A stretch of DNA of 64,000 bases from Nonomuraea wenchangensis (lineage in GTDB: Bacteria; Actinomycetota; Actinomycetes; Streptosporangiales; Streptosporangiaceae): positions 186,001 through 250,000 of the forward strand of contig NZ_FOHX01000008.1 of assembly GCF_900111685.1 (NCBI RefSeq), in the 5' to 3' direction. Below the pieces are notes generated by a model that was not told where the DNA came from, did no database searches, and saw only the letters and a list, made by a program, of their open reading frames with translations. Shown in pieces: positions 42,297 to 50,623 of this stretch (positions within the stretch are counted from its first letter, which is position 1; each line of letters begins with the position of its first letter). Made by a program: the position numbers and the translations under genes.

Positions 42297-42932
42297 ATGC
42301 CTGGTCATCCCTCTCACTTGCGGGCGGACGCGCGGGACAACCGGCAGCGCATCCTCGACGCCGCCAGGGAGGCGTTCGCCACGCGCGGGCTCGGCGTGCC
42401 GATGGCGGCCGTCGCGCGGCGGGCCGGGGTGGGCATGGCGACGCTCTACCGGCGCTTCCCCTCACGGGAGTCGCTGATCACGGAGGTGTTCGCCGACGAG
42501 CTGACCGTGTGCGCGTCCATGGTGGACGAGGCGCTGGCCGACCCCGACCCCTGGCACGGGTTCCGCGCGGCGATCGAGAAGGTGTGCGCGATGCAGGTCA
42601 CCGACCGGGGCTTCACCGAGGCGTTCCTGACGGCGTTCCCCGAGGCGGTCGACTACGAGCGTGCGCGCACGCGCGTCGAGGAGGGCTTCGGCGAGGTCGT
42701 ACGCCGGGCCAAGGCGGCCGGGCGGCTGCGCGCCGACTTCGCGATGGCCGACCTGATGCTGCTGCTCAAGGCCAACTGCGCGATCGCCACCGGGCCCGAG
42801 GAGGAGGCCGCGGCGGCGTCGCGGCGGCTGGTGGCCTACCTGCTGCAGTCGTTCCGCGCCGAGCACGCCGAGCCGTTGCCGCCGGCGCCGCCGCTCACCC
42901 TCGACAAGCTGATCAGCCCGCCGGCCCGCTAG
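42297..42932 (+). CDS. TetR-family transcriptional regulator
   Basis: A 211-residue regulator. The HTH helix pair is VPMAAVARRAGVGMATLYRRFPSRESLITEVF. The C-terminal domain (CAMQVTDRGFTEAFLTAFPEAVDYERARTRVEEGF) matches the TetR group adjacent to MDR or SDR genes. ATG 42297 has the ribosome site AAGGTGAG; a GTG at 42288 is in frame. It is divergent from the quinone oxidoreductase and overlaps the 3' end of the SDR gene by 20 bp on the opposite strand. Confidence 0.9.
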   Translation: MPGHPSHLRADARDNRQRILDAAREAFATRGLGVPMAAVARRAGVGMATLYRRFPSRESLITEVFADELTVCASMVDEALADPDPWHGFRAAIEKVCAMQVTDRGFTEAFLTAFPEAVDYERARTRVEEGFGEVVRRAKAAGRLRADFAMADLMLLLKANCAIATGPEEEAAAASRRLVAYLLQSFRAEHAEPLPPAPPLTLDKLISPPAR

Positions 42933-43755
42933 GAGCCCTCTCGCGGAGGAACTCGCGGACACCACGCAGCCTGGTGCGCAGCAGCCGCCGCGTGGCCGTG
43001 CAGTCGAGGCGCACGTCGGCGGGGCCGGGCACGCCCGACCCGGCGCGCAGGCCGGCCGGCAGCCGGGCCGGGTCGAGCCCGTCGCGCCGGGCGATCAGGC
43101 AGCCGAGCTCGTGGCGGCTCACGGCGTCCGGGCCGGCCACGTGGTGGACGCCGGCGGACCCGGACGCGGCCAGTTCCAGCAGGGCCGCGGCGAGGTCGCG
43201 GACGTGCACGGGGCAGCGTACGTCGTCGGTGAACAGCACGCCGTCCGCCCGACCCGTGGCCAGGGCGTGCACCCGGGCCTCCTGGGGCGAGCCGCCGTCG
43301 CCGATGATCAGGGACGTGCGGACGACCGCCGCCGCCGGGTCGACGGCCCGCACGGCCACCTCGGCCGCCGCCTTGGCGGCGCCGTACGGGGAGATCGGGT
43401 CGGGCTCGGCGTCCTCGGCGTAGGTGACCGCGCCGCCCGAGAAGACGGCGTCGCTCGACACGTGGACCAGGCGGGCCCCCTGCGCGGCGCAGGCGAGCGC
43501 CACGTGGGCGGCGCCGGTCGCCGTCGTGGCCCAGTCGTCCTGCCGGTAGGCGGCGTTGACGACGACGTCGGGGCGCAGCGCCGCGAGCACGGCGGCCACG
43601 GCGGCGCGGTCGCGGACGTCGAGCGTCCGCCACTCGGCCGCCGCCCGCCCTGGCCGGCTGAAGCAGGTGGCGGCCACCCGGTGACCGGCCGCGGCGGCCT
43701 GCCGGACGAGCTCGCCGCCGAGGAACCCGCCGCCACCGACGACGGTGACTCTCAC
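42913..43755 (-). CDS. RmlD-like NAD(P)-dependent sugar nucleotide/extended SDR protein
   Basis: A 280-residue Rossmann enzyme. It starts MRVTVVGGGGFLGGELVRQAAAAGH (GxxGxxG cofactor loop), has LVHVSSDAVFSGG, the catalytic YGAAK motif and VVRTSLIIGDG. The layout follows dTDP-4-dehydrorhamnose reductase. No other deoxysugar genes are near, so it may serve another substrate. It is divergent from the GH67 gene. Its last 20 bp overlap the convergent TetR gene. Confidence 0.85.
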   Translation of the reverse strand: MRVTVVGGGGFLGGELVRQAAAAGHRVAATCFSRPGRAAAEWRTLDVRDRAAVAAVLAALRPDVVVNAAYRQDDWATTATGAAHVALACAAQGARLVHVSSDAVFSGGAVTYAEDAEPDPISPYGAAKAAAEVAVRAVDPAAAVVRTSLIIGDGGSPQEARVHALATGRADGVLFTDDVRCPVHVRDLAAALLELAASGSAGVHHVAGPDAVSRHELGCLIARRDGLDPARLPAGLRAGSGVPGPADVRLDCTATRRLLRTRLRGVREFLRERAPSGPAG

Positions 43756-43865
43756 CCGCGCCTCCCTCGATCGGCCGGTGCCCGCACGTCGGCAGGTTAC
43801 TGCCAGGGGGATCCCTTTTCGGTAGATTCGGAGTGATCAACGTGGTCGTCATCCGGAGGAGTCCC

Positions 43866-45905
43866 GTGACCGTTCCCCAGCTGACCGGCGTGCATCCGGC
43901 GTGGCTGCCGCCGGAGGCGTTCCAGGCGATCGGCTCGCGCCGGGTCCTCGTGCTGGGCGAGGGCGCGCTGGTGGACACGGTCCGCGAGGAGGTGGCGGCG
44001 GCACACGCCCGCCACGGCGGCGGGCAGGGCGGCGGGCAGGCCGGTCGTGAGGGGGCCGGCTGTGTGCTCGCGCTGAGCGGCGCGGACGGGCTGCCGGAGC
44101 CGGCGCGGGCGGTCGCCGCCGAGGCCGGGCCCACCGGCGCGGAGGGGTACGCCCTGGCCCGCCGCGACGGCGTCACCGTCGTCGTCGCCGACGCGCCCGC
44201 CGGGCTGCTGTACGGGCTGTTCCACCTGGTACGCCTGGGCGAGGCGGCGTTCGCGCCCGCGGACCGGCCGGTCGAGCGGCACGCGCCCGCCGCGGCCCGG
44301 CGCATGCTCGACCACTGGGACAACATCGCCGTGCACCCGGTGATGGGCCAGGTGGAGCGCGGCTACGCGGGCGGCTCGCTGTTCTGGCGCGACGGGGAGC
44401 TGCGCGAGGACCTGACGCGGGTGCGGGCCTACGCCCGGCTGCTGGCCGCCGCCGGGATCAACGCCGTCGCGATCAACAACGTGAACGTGCACGCCACCGA
44501 GGCCCGCCTGCTGACCGACCGCCTGGACGAGGTGGCCGCGATCGCCGCCGAGCTGCGCCCGTACGGGATCCGCGCGCACGTGTCGGTCGGCTTCGCCTCC
44601 CCCGTCGTCCTCGGCGGCCTGCCCACCGCCGACCCGCTGGAGGAGGAGGTGCGGCGGTGGTGGGCGGACGCCGCCGACCGGGTGTACGCGGCGGTGCCGG
44701 ACTTCGGCGGATTCGTGGTGAAGGCCGACTCCGAGGGGCAGCCGGGGCCGTTCGCGTACGGGCGCAGCCACGCCGACGGAGCGGGCGTCCTCGCCGCCGC
44801 GCTGGCCCCGCACGGCGGGGTGGTGCACTGGCGGGCGTTCGTCTACGACCACCGCCAGGACTGGCGCGACCGCTCCACCGACCGCGCCCGCGCCGCCTGC
44901 GACCACTTCGCCCCGCTCGACGGGCGGTTCGCGCAGAACGTGATCCTCCAGGTGAAGCACGGCCCCATGGACTTCCAGCCGCGTGAGCCGGTCTCGCCGG
45001 TGATCGCCGCCATGCCGGCCACGAAGCTGGCGGTGGAGCTCCAGGTGACGCAGGAGTACACCGGCCAGCAGCGGCACGTGTGCTACCTGGCGCCGATGTG
45101 GAGTGAGCTGCTGGCCTTCCGCCCCTGGGGCGAGGAGGGCCGCTCGGTCGCGGACGTGGCGGTGGGCGGGGGCGGGCTGGTCGCCGTCTCCAACGCGGGC
45201 GACGACCCCTACTGGACCGGCCATCCCCTGGCCCAGGCCAACCTGTACGCCTTCGGCCGGCTCGCCTGGGACCCCCGCCTGGACCCGGCCACGATCCTGG
45301 ACGAGTGGGCGGACCTGACGTTCCCCGGCGCCGCGGACGGGCTGCGCGGCACCCTGCACGCGATCATGGACGGGTCGTGGCGGACGTACGAGCGCTACAC
45401 GGCCCCGCTGGGCGTCGGCTTCATGGTCCGCCCCGGCCACCACTACGGCCCGGACGTGGACGGCTACGAGTACACCCCGTGGGGCACCTACCACTTCGCC
45501 GACCGCGACGGCGTCGGCGTGGACCGCACCCGGGCCACGGGCACCGGCTTCACCGGCCAGTACCCACGGCCGTGGTCCGACGTGTACGAGTCCCTGGAGC
45601 GTTGCCCGGACGAGCTGCTGCTCTTCTTCCACCACGTCCCGTACGGGCACGTGCTGCGCGGCGGCTCCACGGTGATCCAGCACATCTACGACACGCACTT
45701 CGCCGGGGTCGAGGAGGTGTCCGCGATGCGGGCGCGCTGGGACAAGCTGCACGGCTCGGGTCTGGTGGACCCGGCCTACCACGCCCGCGTCGCGGAGCTG
45801 CTGGCCGAGCAGCAGCGCTCCGCCGAGGAGTGGCGCGACCAGGTCAACACCTACTTCTTCCGCAAGTCGGGCGTGCCGGACGCCTACGGCCGGCGCATCC
45901 ACTGA
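43866..45905 (+). CDS. aguA: GH67 alpha-glucuronidase
   Basis: A 679-residue intracellular enzyme that removes 4-O-methyl-glucuronic acid from aldouronic acids released from glucuronoxylan. GH67 blocks are clear: RRMLDHWDN, GFVVKADSEGQPGPFAYGRSHADGAG (with the general acid glutamate), the D in DGRFAQNVILQVKHGPMDFQPREP whose final E and D correspond to the paired acidic residues, and HHYGPDVDGYEYTPWGTYH. The GTG start at 43866 has GGAGGA five bases upstream; the GTG at 43833 lacks one. No signal peptide, so the substrate must be imported. The converging ABC operon (3-bp gap) is of the oligosaccharide type that can do this. A TAGATT -10 may lie at 43823-43828. Confidence 0.92.
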   Translation: MTVPQLTGVHPAWLPPEAFQAIGSRRVLVLGEGALVDTVREEVAAAHARHGGGQGGGQAGREGAGCVLALSGADGLPEPARAVAAEAGPTGAEGYALARRDGVTVVVADAPAGLLYGLFHLVRLGEAAFAPADRPVERHAPAAARRMLDHWDNIAVHPVMGQVERGYAGGSLFWRDGELREDLTRVRAYARLLAAAGINAVAINNVNVHATEARLLTDRLDEVAAIAAELRPYGIRAHVSVGFASPVVLGGLPTADPLEEEVRRWWADAADRVYAAVPDFGGFVVKADSEGQPGPFAYGRSHADGAGVLAAALAPHGGVVHWRAFVYDHRQDWRDRSTDRARAACDHFAPLDGRFAQNVILQVKHGPMDFQPREPVSPVIAAMPATKLAVELQVTQEYTGQQRHVCYLAPMWSELLAFRPWGEEGRSVADVAVGGGGLVAVSNAGDDPYWTGHPLAQANLYAFGRLAWDPRLDPATILDEWADLTFPGAADGLRGTLHAIMDGSWRTYERYTAPLGVGFMVRPGHHYGPDVDGYEYTPWGTYHFADRDGVGVDRTRATGTGFTGQYPRPWSDVYESLERCPDELLLFFHHVPYGHVLRGGSTVIQHIYDTHFAGVEEVSAMRARWDKLHGSGLVDPAYHARVAELLAEQQRSAEEWRDQVNTYFFRKSGVPDAYGRRIH

Positions 45906-45908
45906 GGT

Positions 45909-46607
45909 TCAGGCGGTGAACCGCTCCTCGACCTCGGCGATCACCGGCCGGCCGTTCCTGAGCAGCGCGGCGGCGAACGCCGAGGCCAGCAGCGCCGTCA
46001 GCAGCTCGGTGCCGACCATGGTGACGCCGGCGGCCACGATCAGCAGGGACGTGTTCGCCAGCGCCGCCTTGGGATGGCGCAGCAGGAAGTAGGAGGCCAG
46101 GCGGGCCACGTCCACCGTACGGAAGGCGAACAGCGAGGTGATCACCAGCGCGTTGCCGGCCCAGAGCAGGCCGCCGAGCGCGACGAGCACCAGCAGCGCC
46201 GCCCACCAGCCGGGCACCCCGGCCGCCGCGAAGTTGGCCAGGGTGGTGCCGACGACCGCCACGCCGGCCAGCCAGGGCGCCCAGATCTTCAGCGCCCCGG
46301 CGGCGTTGACCCGGTAGCCGCGCCAGAACGCCGCCGCCGGGCGCAGGTCGGCGAGGTCCCGGCTGCGGCGGCGCAGCGCGTACAGGGCGGCCGACAGCGC
46401 GGGGCCGAGCGGCAGCGCGCAGAGCGCCGCCAGCGGCACGTTGCTGACGTCGCCGCCGAGCAGGGTCAGCGCGGCCAGGCCCGGCGCGACGGCGAGCAGG
46501 AACATGGCCTCGACGACCATCAGGGTGTAGATCAGCGCAGCGGCGCGGGAGAGCGGCCCCTCTCCGAAGCGCGATCCGGCCGCCGCTCCCCCCGTCCCGG
46601 TGCTCAT
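45909..46607 (-). CDS. YesL/DUF624 membrane protein
   Basis: A 232-residue protein with about five hydrophobic segments. The motif DLRPAAAFWRGYRVNAAGALKIWAPWLAG is typical of YesL-like proteins that accompany LplB/YtcP-type carbohydrate transporters. The exact role (possibly transporter assembly) is unknown. It starts 5 bp after the solute-binding protein stop, so it is the last gene of that operon, and it ends 3 bp from the convergent GH67 gene. Confidence 0.85.
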   Translation of the reverse strand: MSTGTGGAAAGSRFGEGPLSRAAALIYTLMVVEAMFLLAVAPGLAALTLLGGDVSNVPLAALCALPLGPALSAALYALRRRSRDLADLRPAAAFWRGYRVNAAGALKIWAPWLAGVAVVGTTLANFAAAGVPGWWAALLVLVALGGLLWAGNALVITSLFAFRTVDVARLASYFLLRHPKAALANTSLLIVAAGVTMVGTELLTALLASAFAAALLRNGRPVIAEVEERFTA

Positions 46608-46612
46608 GGCGC

Positions 46613-48250
46613 TCAGCCGTGCTCCTTCTTGAACCGGTCGTAGGCGGTGTTGACCAGGTTCACGTAGGAGGTCATGTTCTTGCCCTCCAGCTCCTTGACG
46701 TAGGCGTCCCACTCGCCGAGGTCGCGCTCGCCGAGGATGAACTTGAGCGTCTGCTGGGTGACGTAGTCCTTCAGCGGGGTCTCCCAGAGCGTCGCCTGCT
46801 CGCGCTCCTCCTCGTTGAACGGGCGCGGCGGCTCGATCGGCCACGCCTTGCGGGCGTTCATCACGTTCTGGAACTCCAGCTCCTCCTGCGAGAAGGTGGA
46901 GTTGAGCAGCGCGGTGGTGCCGCCGTAGGCGAACACGCCGTTGGAGAAACCGAAGTCCTTCTGCAGGTGCTTGGGCGCGCCGGGGTTGAGCCCGACGAAG
47001 TCGACGTCCTTGGCGAGCTGGTAGGCCCCGGACCCGTCCTTGGTGTACGTGACGCCCTCGACGCCCCACTTGGCGAACTCCTGGCCCTGGTCGGAGTACC
47101 AGAGCCAGTCGATGAACTGCATCATGGCGACGAAGTTCTTGTTCTCCAGCGCCTTCTTGGAGATCATCACGCCGTTCTCCAGCCGCGTGCCGATCTTGTA
47201 CTCGCCGACCGGCCCCATCAGGACCGGGATCTTGGCCATCTTGGCCTCGGGGACGAGCTTGGTCAGCGTCGGCCGATGGTCGTTGATGATCGTCTGGGCG
47301 TTGGCGCTGATGACGAACGACTTGCCGGAGTTGAACTTCTGCTTGGCCTGCTCGTCCTGCTGGGTGAAGCTCTCCGGGTCGAGCAGCTTCTCCTTCACCA
47401 GCTTGGCGAGGTACTCGATCATCTGCTTGTACTGCGGCATCGCGCCGGTGTAGACGAACTTCCCGCTCGCGGTGTCGAAGGTCGCGTGCTGGTACTCCCA
47501 GCCGCCCTTGGTGCCGTACGCCTGGGCGACGAGCTTGAGCAGGTTGCCGCCCGGCGTCGGCACGCCCCAGCGGTCGGTCATCGGGTAGAGGTCGGGATAC
47601 TCCGCCTTCATCGCCTTCAGCACGGTGTAGAGGTCGTCCCAGGTCTTGGGGACCTCCAGCTTCAGCTTCTCCAGGATGTCGGTCCTGACGGCCAGCGTGT
47701 AGTCGACCCAGACCTCCTCGTGCAGGCCGGGCAGCAGGTAGATGCGGCCGTCGGCCTGGCGCAGGGTGTCCAGGTCGGGGCCCATGTTCCACTTGGCGAT
47801 CTTGTCCTTGAGGTTGGGCATGAGATCGAAGTAGTCGCTGACCGGCAGGATCGCGCCCGAGGCGACGAACGCCTCCTCCTGCGGGTGGTAGGTCTTCGGG
47901 ATGACGAGCGGGGCCTGGCCGGAGCCCACGAGCAGGCCGCGCTTCTTCTCGTAGTCGCTGAGCGGCACCTCCACCGGCTTCAGCGTCACGTTGGTGCGCT
48001 TGGTGAGCTCCTGCCAGAGCAGCCAGTCGTTCTTGTTCGGGTAGAACGAGTGGTTGTTGTAGAGCACGTCGAACGAGACCGGCTCGGTCGCCGTGAACTG
48101 CTGGTTCACGCCGTAGTTCGCCATCGCGGCGGCCCTGTTGCCGGACACGTCGGCGGCCTTCTTCGGAGCCTCGTCCTCGCCGCAGCCGGCGAGCACGAGC
48201 GTGAACGCGCCCAGTCCGATGATCGCCTGACGCCGTGAGATGTCGCGCAT
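46613..48250 (-). CDS. Extracellular solute-binding lipoprotein (LplA-like, family 1)
   Basis: A 545-residue binding protein. The N-terminus SRRQAIIGLGAFTLVLAGC combines a twin-arginine pair with the lipobox LAGC, so it is a Tat-exported lipoprotein anchored outside the membrane. The mature part has the long LplA/YtcQ layout (VSFDVLYNNHSFYPNKNDWLLWQELTKRTNVTL, LPVSDYFDLMPNLKDKIAKW, FVYTGAMPQYKQMIEYLAKL). Relatives bind aldouronates, rhamnogalacturonan fragments or other oligosaccharides. The converging GH67 gene favours aldouronates. Its ligand was not tested. Confidence 0.9.
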   Translation of the reverse strand: MRDISRRQAIIGLGAFTLVLAGCGEDEAPKKAADVSGNRAAAMANYGVNQQFTATEPVSFDVLYNNHSFYPNKNDWLLWQELTKRTNVTLKPVEVPLSDYEKKRGLLVGSGQAPLVIPKTYHPQEEAFVASGAILPVSDYFDLMPNLKDKIAKWNMGPDLDTLRQADGRIYLLPGLHEEVWVDYTLAVRTDILEKLKLEVPKTWDDLYTVLKAMKAEYPDLYPMTDRWGVPTPGGNLLKLVAQAYGTKGGWEYQHATFDTASGKFVYTGAMPQYKQMIEYLAKLVKEKLLDPESFTQQDEQAKQKFNSGKSFVISANAQTIINDHRPTLTKLVPEAKMAKIPVLMGPVGEYKIGTRLENGVMISKKALENKNFVAMMQFIDWLWYSDQGQEFAKWGVEGVTYTKDGSGAYQLAKDVDFVGLNPGAPKHLQKDFGFSNGVFAYGGTTALLNSTFSQEELEFQNVMNARKAWPIEPPRPFNEEEREQATLWETPLKDYVTQQTLKFILGERDLGEWDAYVKELEGKNMTSYVNLVNTAYDRFKKEHG

Positions 48251-48306
48251 GGGGGGAGCTTCCTTCGGTGAGGGAGGGACGTGACGGAGGGACGTTGCGG
48301 AGGACC

Positions 48307-49182
48307 TCAGCCCTTGACGGCGCCGAGCATGACGCCGGAGACGAAGTACCTCTGGACGAAGGGGTAGACCGCCAGGATCGGCAGCACGGTGAGCATGATC
48401 GTCACGGCCTGGATGTTCGCCGCGGCGGCCGACGCCTCGGCGAGCCCCGCGCCCGCGGCCTCCGCGCCGGTCGCGCCGGCGATGAGGTTGCGCAGGTAGA
48501 TGGTCACCGGGAACAGGTCGCCGTCGTTCAAGTAGAGGAACGCCGTGAACCAGGAGTTCCAGAACGAGACCGCGTAGAACAGCACCATGGTCGCGATGAC
48601 CGCCTTGGACAGCGGCAGCACGATCCGCCACAGGACGCCATAGGTGTTGAGGCCGTCGATGGCGGCGGCCTCCTCCAGGTCCCGCGGCAGGCCCTCGAAG
48701 AACGTCTTCATGACCAGGAGGTTGAAGACGCTGATGGCGTTCGGCAGGACGACGGACCAGATCGTGTCGGTCAGGCCGAGGCTGTTGACCAGCACGTAGT
48801 TCGGGATCAGGCCGCCGGAGAAGATCATGGTGAAGACCGCCACCCAGATGAGGACGGTGCGGCCCCTCAGGTGCTTCTTCGACAGCACGTACGCGTAGCA
48901 GGTCGTGAGGAACATCGCGATCGCGGTCGCCACGACCGTGTAGACCACCGTGTTGCGGTAGTTCGTCCAGAACATCGGGTCCGACACGACCAGCTTGTAC
49001 GTCTCGATGTTGAACCCGCGCGGGACGAGGTTGACCTGGCCCCCCACGATGTAGCGCTCCTCGCTGAACGAGCGCGCCACGATGTTGACGAACGGGTACA
49101 GCGTCACGATCACCACGCCGGTCAGGATGACGGCGTTGATCCCCTGGAAGACGCGGTAGCCGCGGGTGCGGTCCAAGGTCAC
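48307..49182 (-). CDS. Carbohydrate ABC transporter permease (YtcP/MalG type)
   Basis: A 291-residue permease with six helices. The EAA loop facing the ATPase is EEAAAIDGLNTYGVLWRIVLPLSKAVIATM. YPFVNIVARSFSEERYIVGGQVNLVPRGFNIETY is the characteristic N-terminal section of the YtcP group. The GTG at 49182 overlaps the upstream permease stop as GTGA. The ABC ATPase is not encoded here. Actinobacterial oligosaccharide systems commonly share an MsiK-type ATPase encoded elsewhere. Confidence 0.92.
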   Translation of the reverse strand: MTLDRTRGYRVFQGINAVILTGVVIVTLYPFVNIVARSFSEERYIVGGQVNLVPRGFNIETYKLVVSDPMFWTNYRNTVVYTVVATAIAMFLTTCYAYVLSKKHLRGRTVLIWVAVFTMIFSGGLIPNYVLVNSLGLTDTIWSVVLPNAISVFNLLVMKTFFEGLPRDLEEAAAIDGLNTYGVLWRIVLPLSKAVIATMVLFYAVSFWNSWFTAFLYLNDGDLFPVTIYLRNLIAGATGAEAAGAGLAEASAAAANIQAVTIMLTVLPILAVYPFVQRYFVSGVMLGAVKG

Positions 49183-50198
49183 CACAGGCTCGTCCCTACT
49201 GCTCGGCGGGAGATGAGGTTCGCCGACACGATCAGCACCACGCCGACCAGCGCCTCGAACAGGCCGATCGCGGCGGCGTAGCTGAGGTTGCTGGACTCCA
49301 CGCCCATCCGGTACAGGAACGTGGTGATGACGTCGGCCGTCGGGTAGGTCAGCGGGTTGTACAGCAGCAGCACCTTCTCGAAGCCGATGGTCATGAAGGT
49401 GCCGATGTTGAGAATCAGCAGCGTGACGGCCGTGGGCCGGATGCCGGGCAGGGTGACGTGCCAGATCTGCCGCCACCGGCCCGCGCCGTCCATGCGGGCG
49501 GCCTCGTAGAGCTGCTCGTCGATGGTGGTCAGCGCGGCCAGGTAGAGGATCGTCCCCCAGCCCACCGTCTGCCAGACCTCCGACGAGACGAAGATCGTAC
49601 GGAACCACTCCGGTTTCTGGATGAACGCGGTCGGCTCGCCGCCGAGGGCCTTGACGAGCTGGTTCACCGGCCCGTCGATGGACACGAGCTGCATGACCAG
49701 GCCGGCCACGATCACCACCGACAGGAAGTGCGGCAGGTACGACACCGACTGCAGGAAGCGCTTGACCTTGCTGTTGCGCACCTCGTTGAGCAGCAGCGCC
49801 AGCACGATCGGCAGCGGGAAGCAGAACAGCAGGGTGAGCGTGCCGAGGACGAGGGTGTTGGTGAAGACGTTCCAGAACGAGGGGTCGGCGAGGAACATCT
49901 TCACGTAGCGAAGGCCCACCCAGGTCTCGCCGAACAGGCTGCCGCCGGGCTCGTACTTGCGGAAGGCGATGATGTTGCCGAGCATCGGCACGTACCGGAA
50001 GATCACGAAGAACGCCAGGGGCAGCACCGCCAGCGTGTAGAGCTGCCAGTCCCGGCCCAGGGCGCGGCGCCAGGAGCCGGGCCGGGCGTCCCGCTTGTTG
50101 GGAAGCGTTTTCCCAACGGGGTCGGGAAAAGCGGGCTCAGCCTTCTGGACCAGCACCGAAGTCGGCCCGGTGTCGTCGAATGGTTCCTGACCCCTCAT
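49179..50198 (-). CDS. ABC transporter permease (LplB type)
   Basis: A 339-residue permease, the first gene of the operon. A cytoplasmic N-terminus of about 50 residues precedes DWQLYTLAVLPLAFFVIFRYVPMLGNIIAFRKY, typical of LplB. The EAA loop is YEAARMDGAGRWRQIWHVTLPGIRPT. The first 35 codons contain a LacI-like palindrome at 50097-50117. The promoter lies at 50262-50290, with about 57 nt of 5' UTR that holds another palindrome. Confidence 0.92.
   Translation of the reverse strand: MRGQEPFDDTGPTSVLVQKAEPAFPDPVGKTLPNKRDARPGSWRRALGRDWQLYTLAVLPLAFFVIFRYVPMLGNIIAFRKYEPGGSLFGETWVGLRYVKMFLADPSFWNVFTNTLVLGTLTLLFCFPLPIVLALLLNEVRNSKVKRFLQSVSYLPHFLSVVIVAGLVMQLVSIDGPVNQLVKALGGEPTAFIQKPEWFRTIFVSSEVWQTVGWGTILYLAALTTIDEQLYEAARMDGAGRWRQIWHVTLPGIRPTAVTLLILNIGTFMTIGFEKVLLLYNPLTYPTADVITTFLYRMGVESSNLSYAAAIGLFEALVGVVLIVSANLISRRAVGTSLW
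50097..50117. promoter_or_regulatory. LacI-type operator inside the permease 5' coding region
   Basis: The segment has the arms GTTGGGAA and TTCCCAAC around a 5-bp centre (GCGTT), an inverted repeat of the size and GGGAA..CG..TTCCC style used by LacI regulators of sugar genes. It lies about 27-34 codons into the first permease gene, a place where a roadblock operator would act. Confidence 0.5.
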
Positions 50199-50227
50199 GC
50201 CATCCTTCCGGCCACCACGTCACCAAC

Positions 50228-50238
50228 CGAAACTTTCG
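50228..50238. promoter_or_regulatory. CGAAACTTTCG palindrome in the ABC operon leader
   Basis: CGAAA-C-TTTCG is a perfect inverted repeat around one base, overlapped by TTCGCGAA at 50235-50242. It is in the 5' UTR between the promoter and the permease ATG. From memory, CGAAA-containing palindromes occur upstream of streptomycete xylanase genes. I could not check this. Confidence 0.5.
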
Positions 50239-50261
50239 CGAAGATCCGTTAATATTGCGGC

Positions 50262-50290
50262 AACTTAGGGGGCGGCTTGACGCGTGTCAA
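50262..50290 (-). promoter_or_regulatory. Promoter of the aldouronate-type ABC operon
   Basis: On the minus strand, TTGACA (50290-50285), a 17-bp spacer and TAAGTT (50267-50262) form a good vegetative promoter. The start would be near 50255. The -35 hexamer is one arm of a near-perfect 16-bp palindrome, 50276-50291 (CTTGAC...GTCAAG), so a repressor could occlude it. Confidence 0.65.
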
Positions 50291-50623
50291 GAGGGCGGAA
50301 GGCTGCTATGTTGCTGCGCGAGTTGTTGACGTTCACGCGGGTCAACGCGCCAATAGGGATCGCCGATGACAGCAAATTGCCGGAAAGTTTCCGGAAACTA
50401 CGACCGGTGTGCTCCGTGACAAATTGCCGTCCGGGTCAGCCGGCGGCCGGGCGGGTCAGCGGGCCGGACGGCGATCGGCCCGCGCCGGAGGACGTCACGG
50501 GCGGGCCGGGTGAACGGTTCAGCGGGCCACGAAAACGGACGGACATCGTCCGTTGACGCCGCAGGGCCCGCACCTTACGTTGAGGAGGCGTTATCGCTCC
50601 GGCTCCCGCAGTGAGGTGCGTCC
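50291..50623. other. Rest of the divergent region: palindromes and esterase promoter, no gene
   Basis: The stretch is less GC-rich than its surroundings. It has a 15-bp palindrome CCGGAAAGTTTCCGG (50380-50394, one-base centre) followed by another GGAAAC half-site. A second inverted repeat, ACGGAC/GTCCGT, spans 50539-50553. A promoter TTGACG (50553-50558), 17-bp spacer and TACGTT (50576-50581) precedes the esterase ATG at 50624. An open frame at 50284-50556 has atypical composition and no convincing start, so I do not call it. Confidence 0.55.

Noticed and set aside
50284..50556. A 90-codon open frame in the 50.3-50.6 kb intergenic region
   Set aside because: Codon use is atypical, there is no ribosome site before its start and it runs over clear promoter and operator palindromes.
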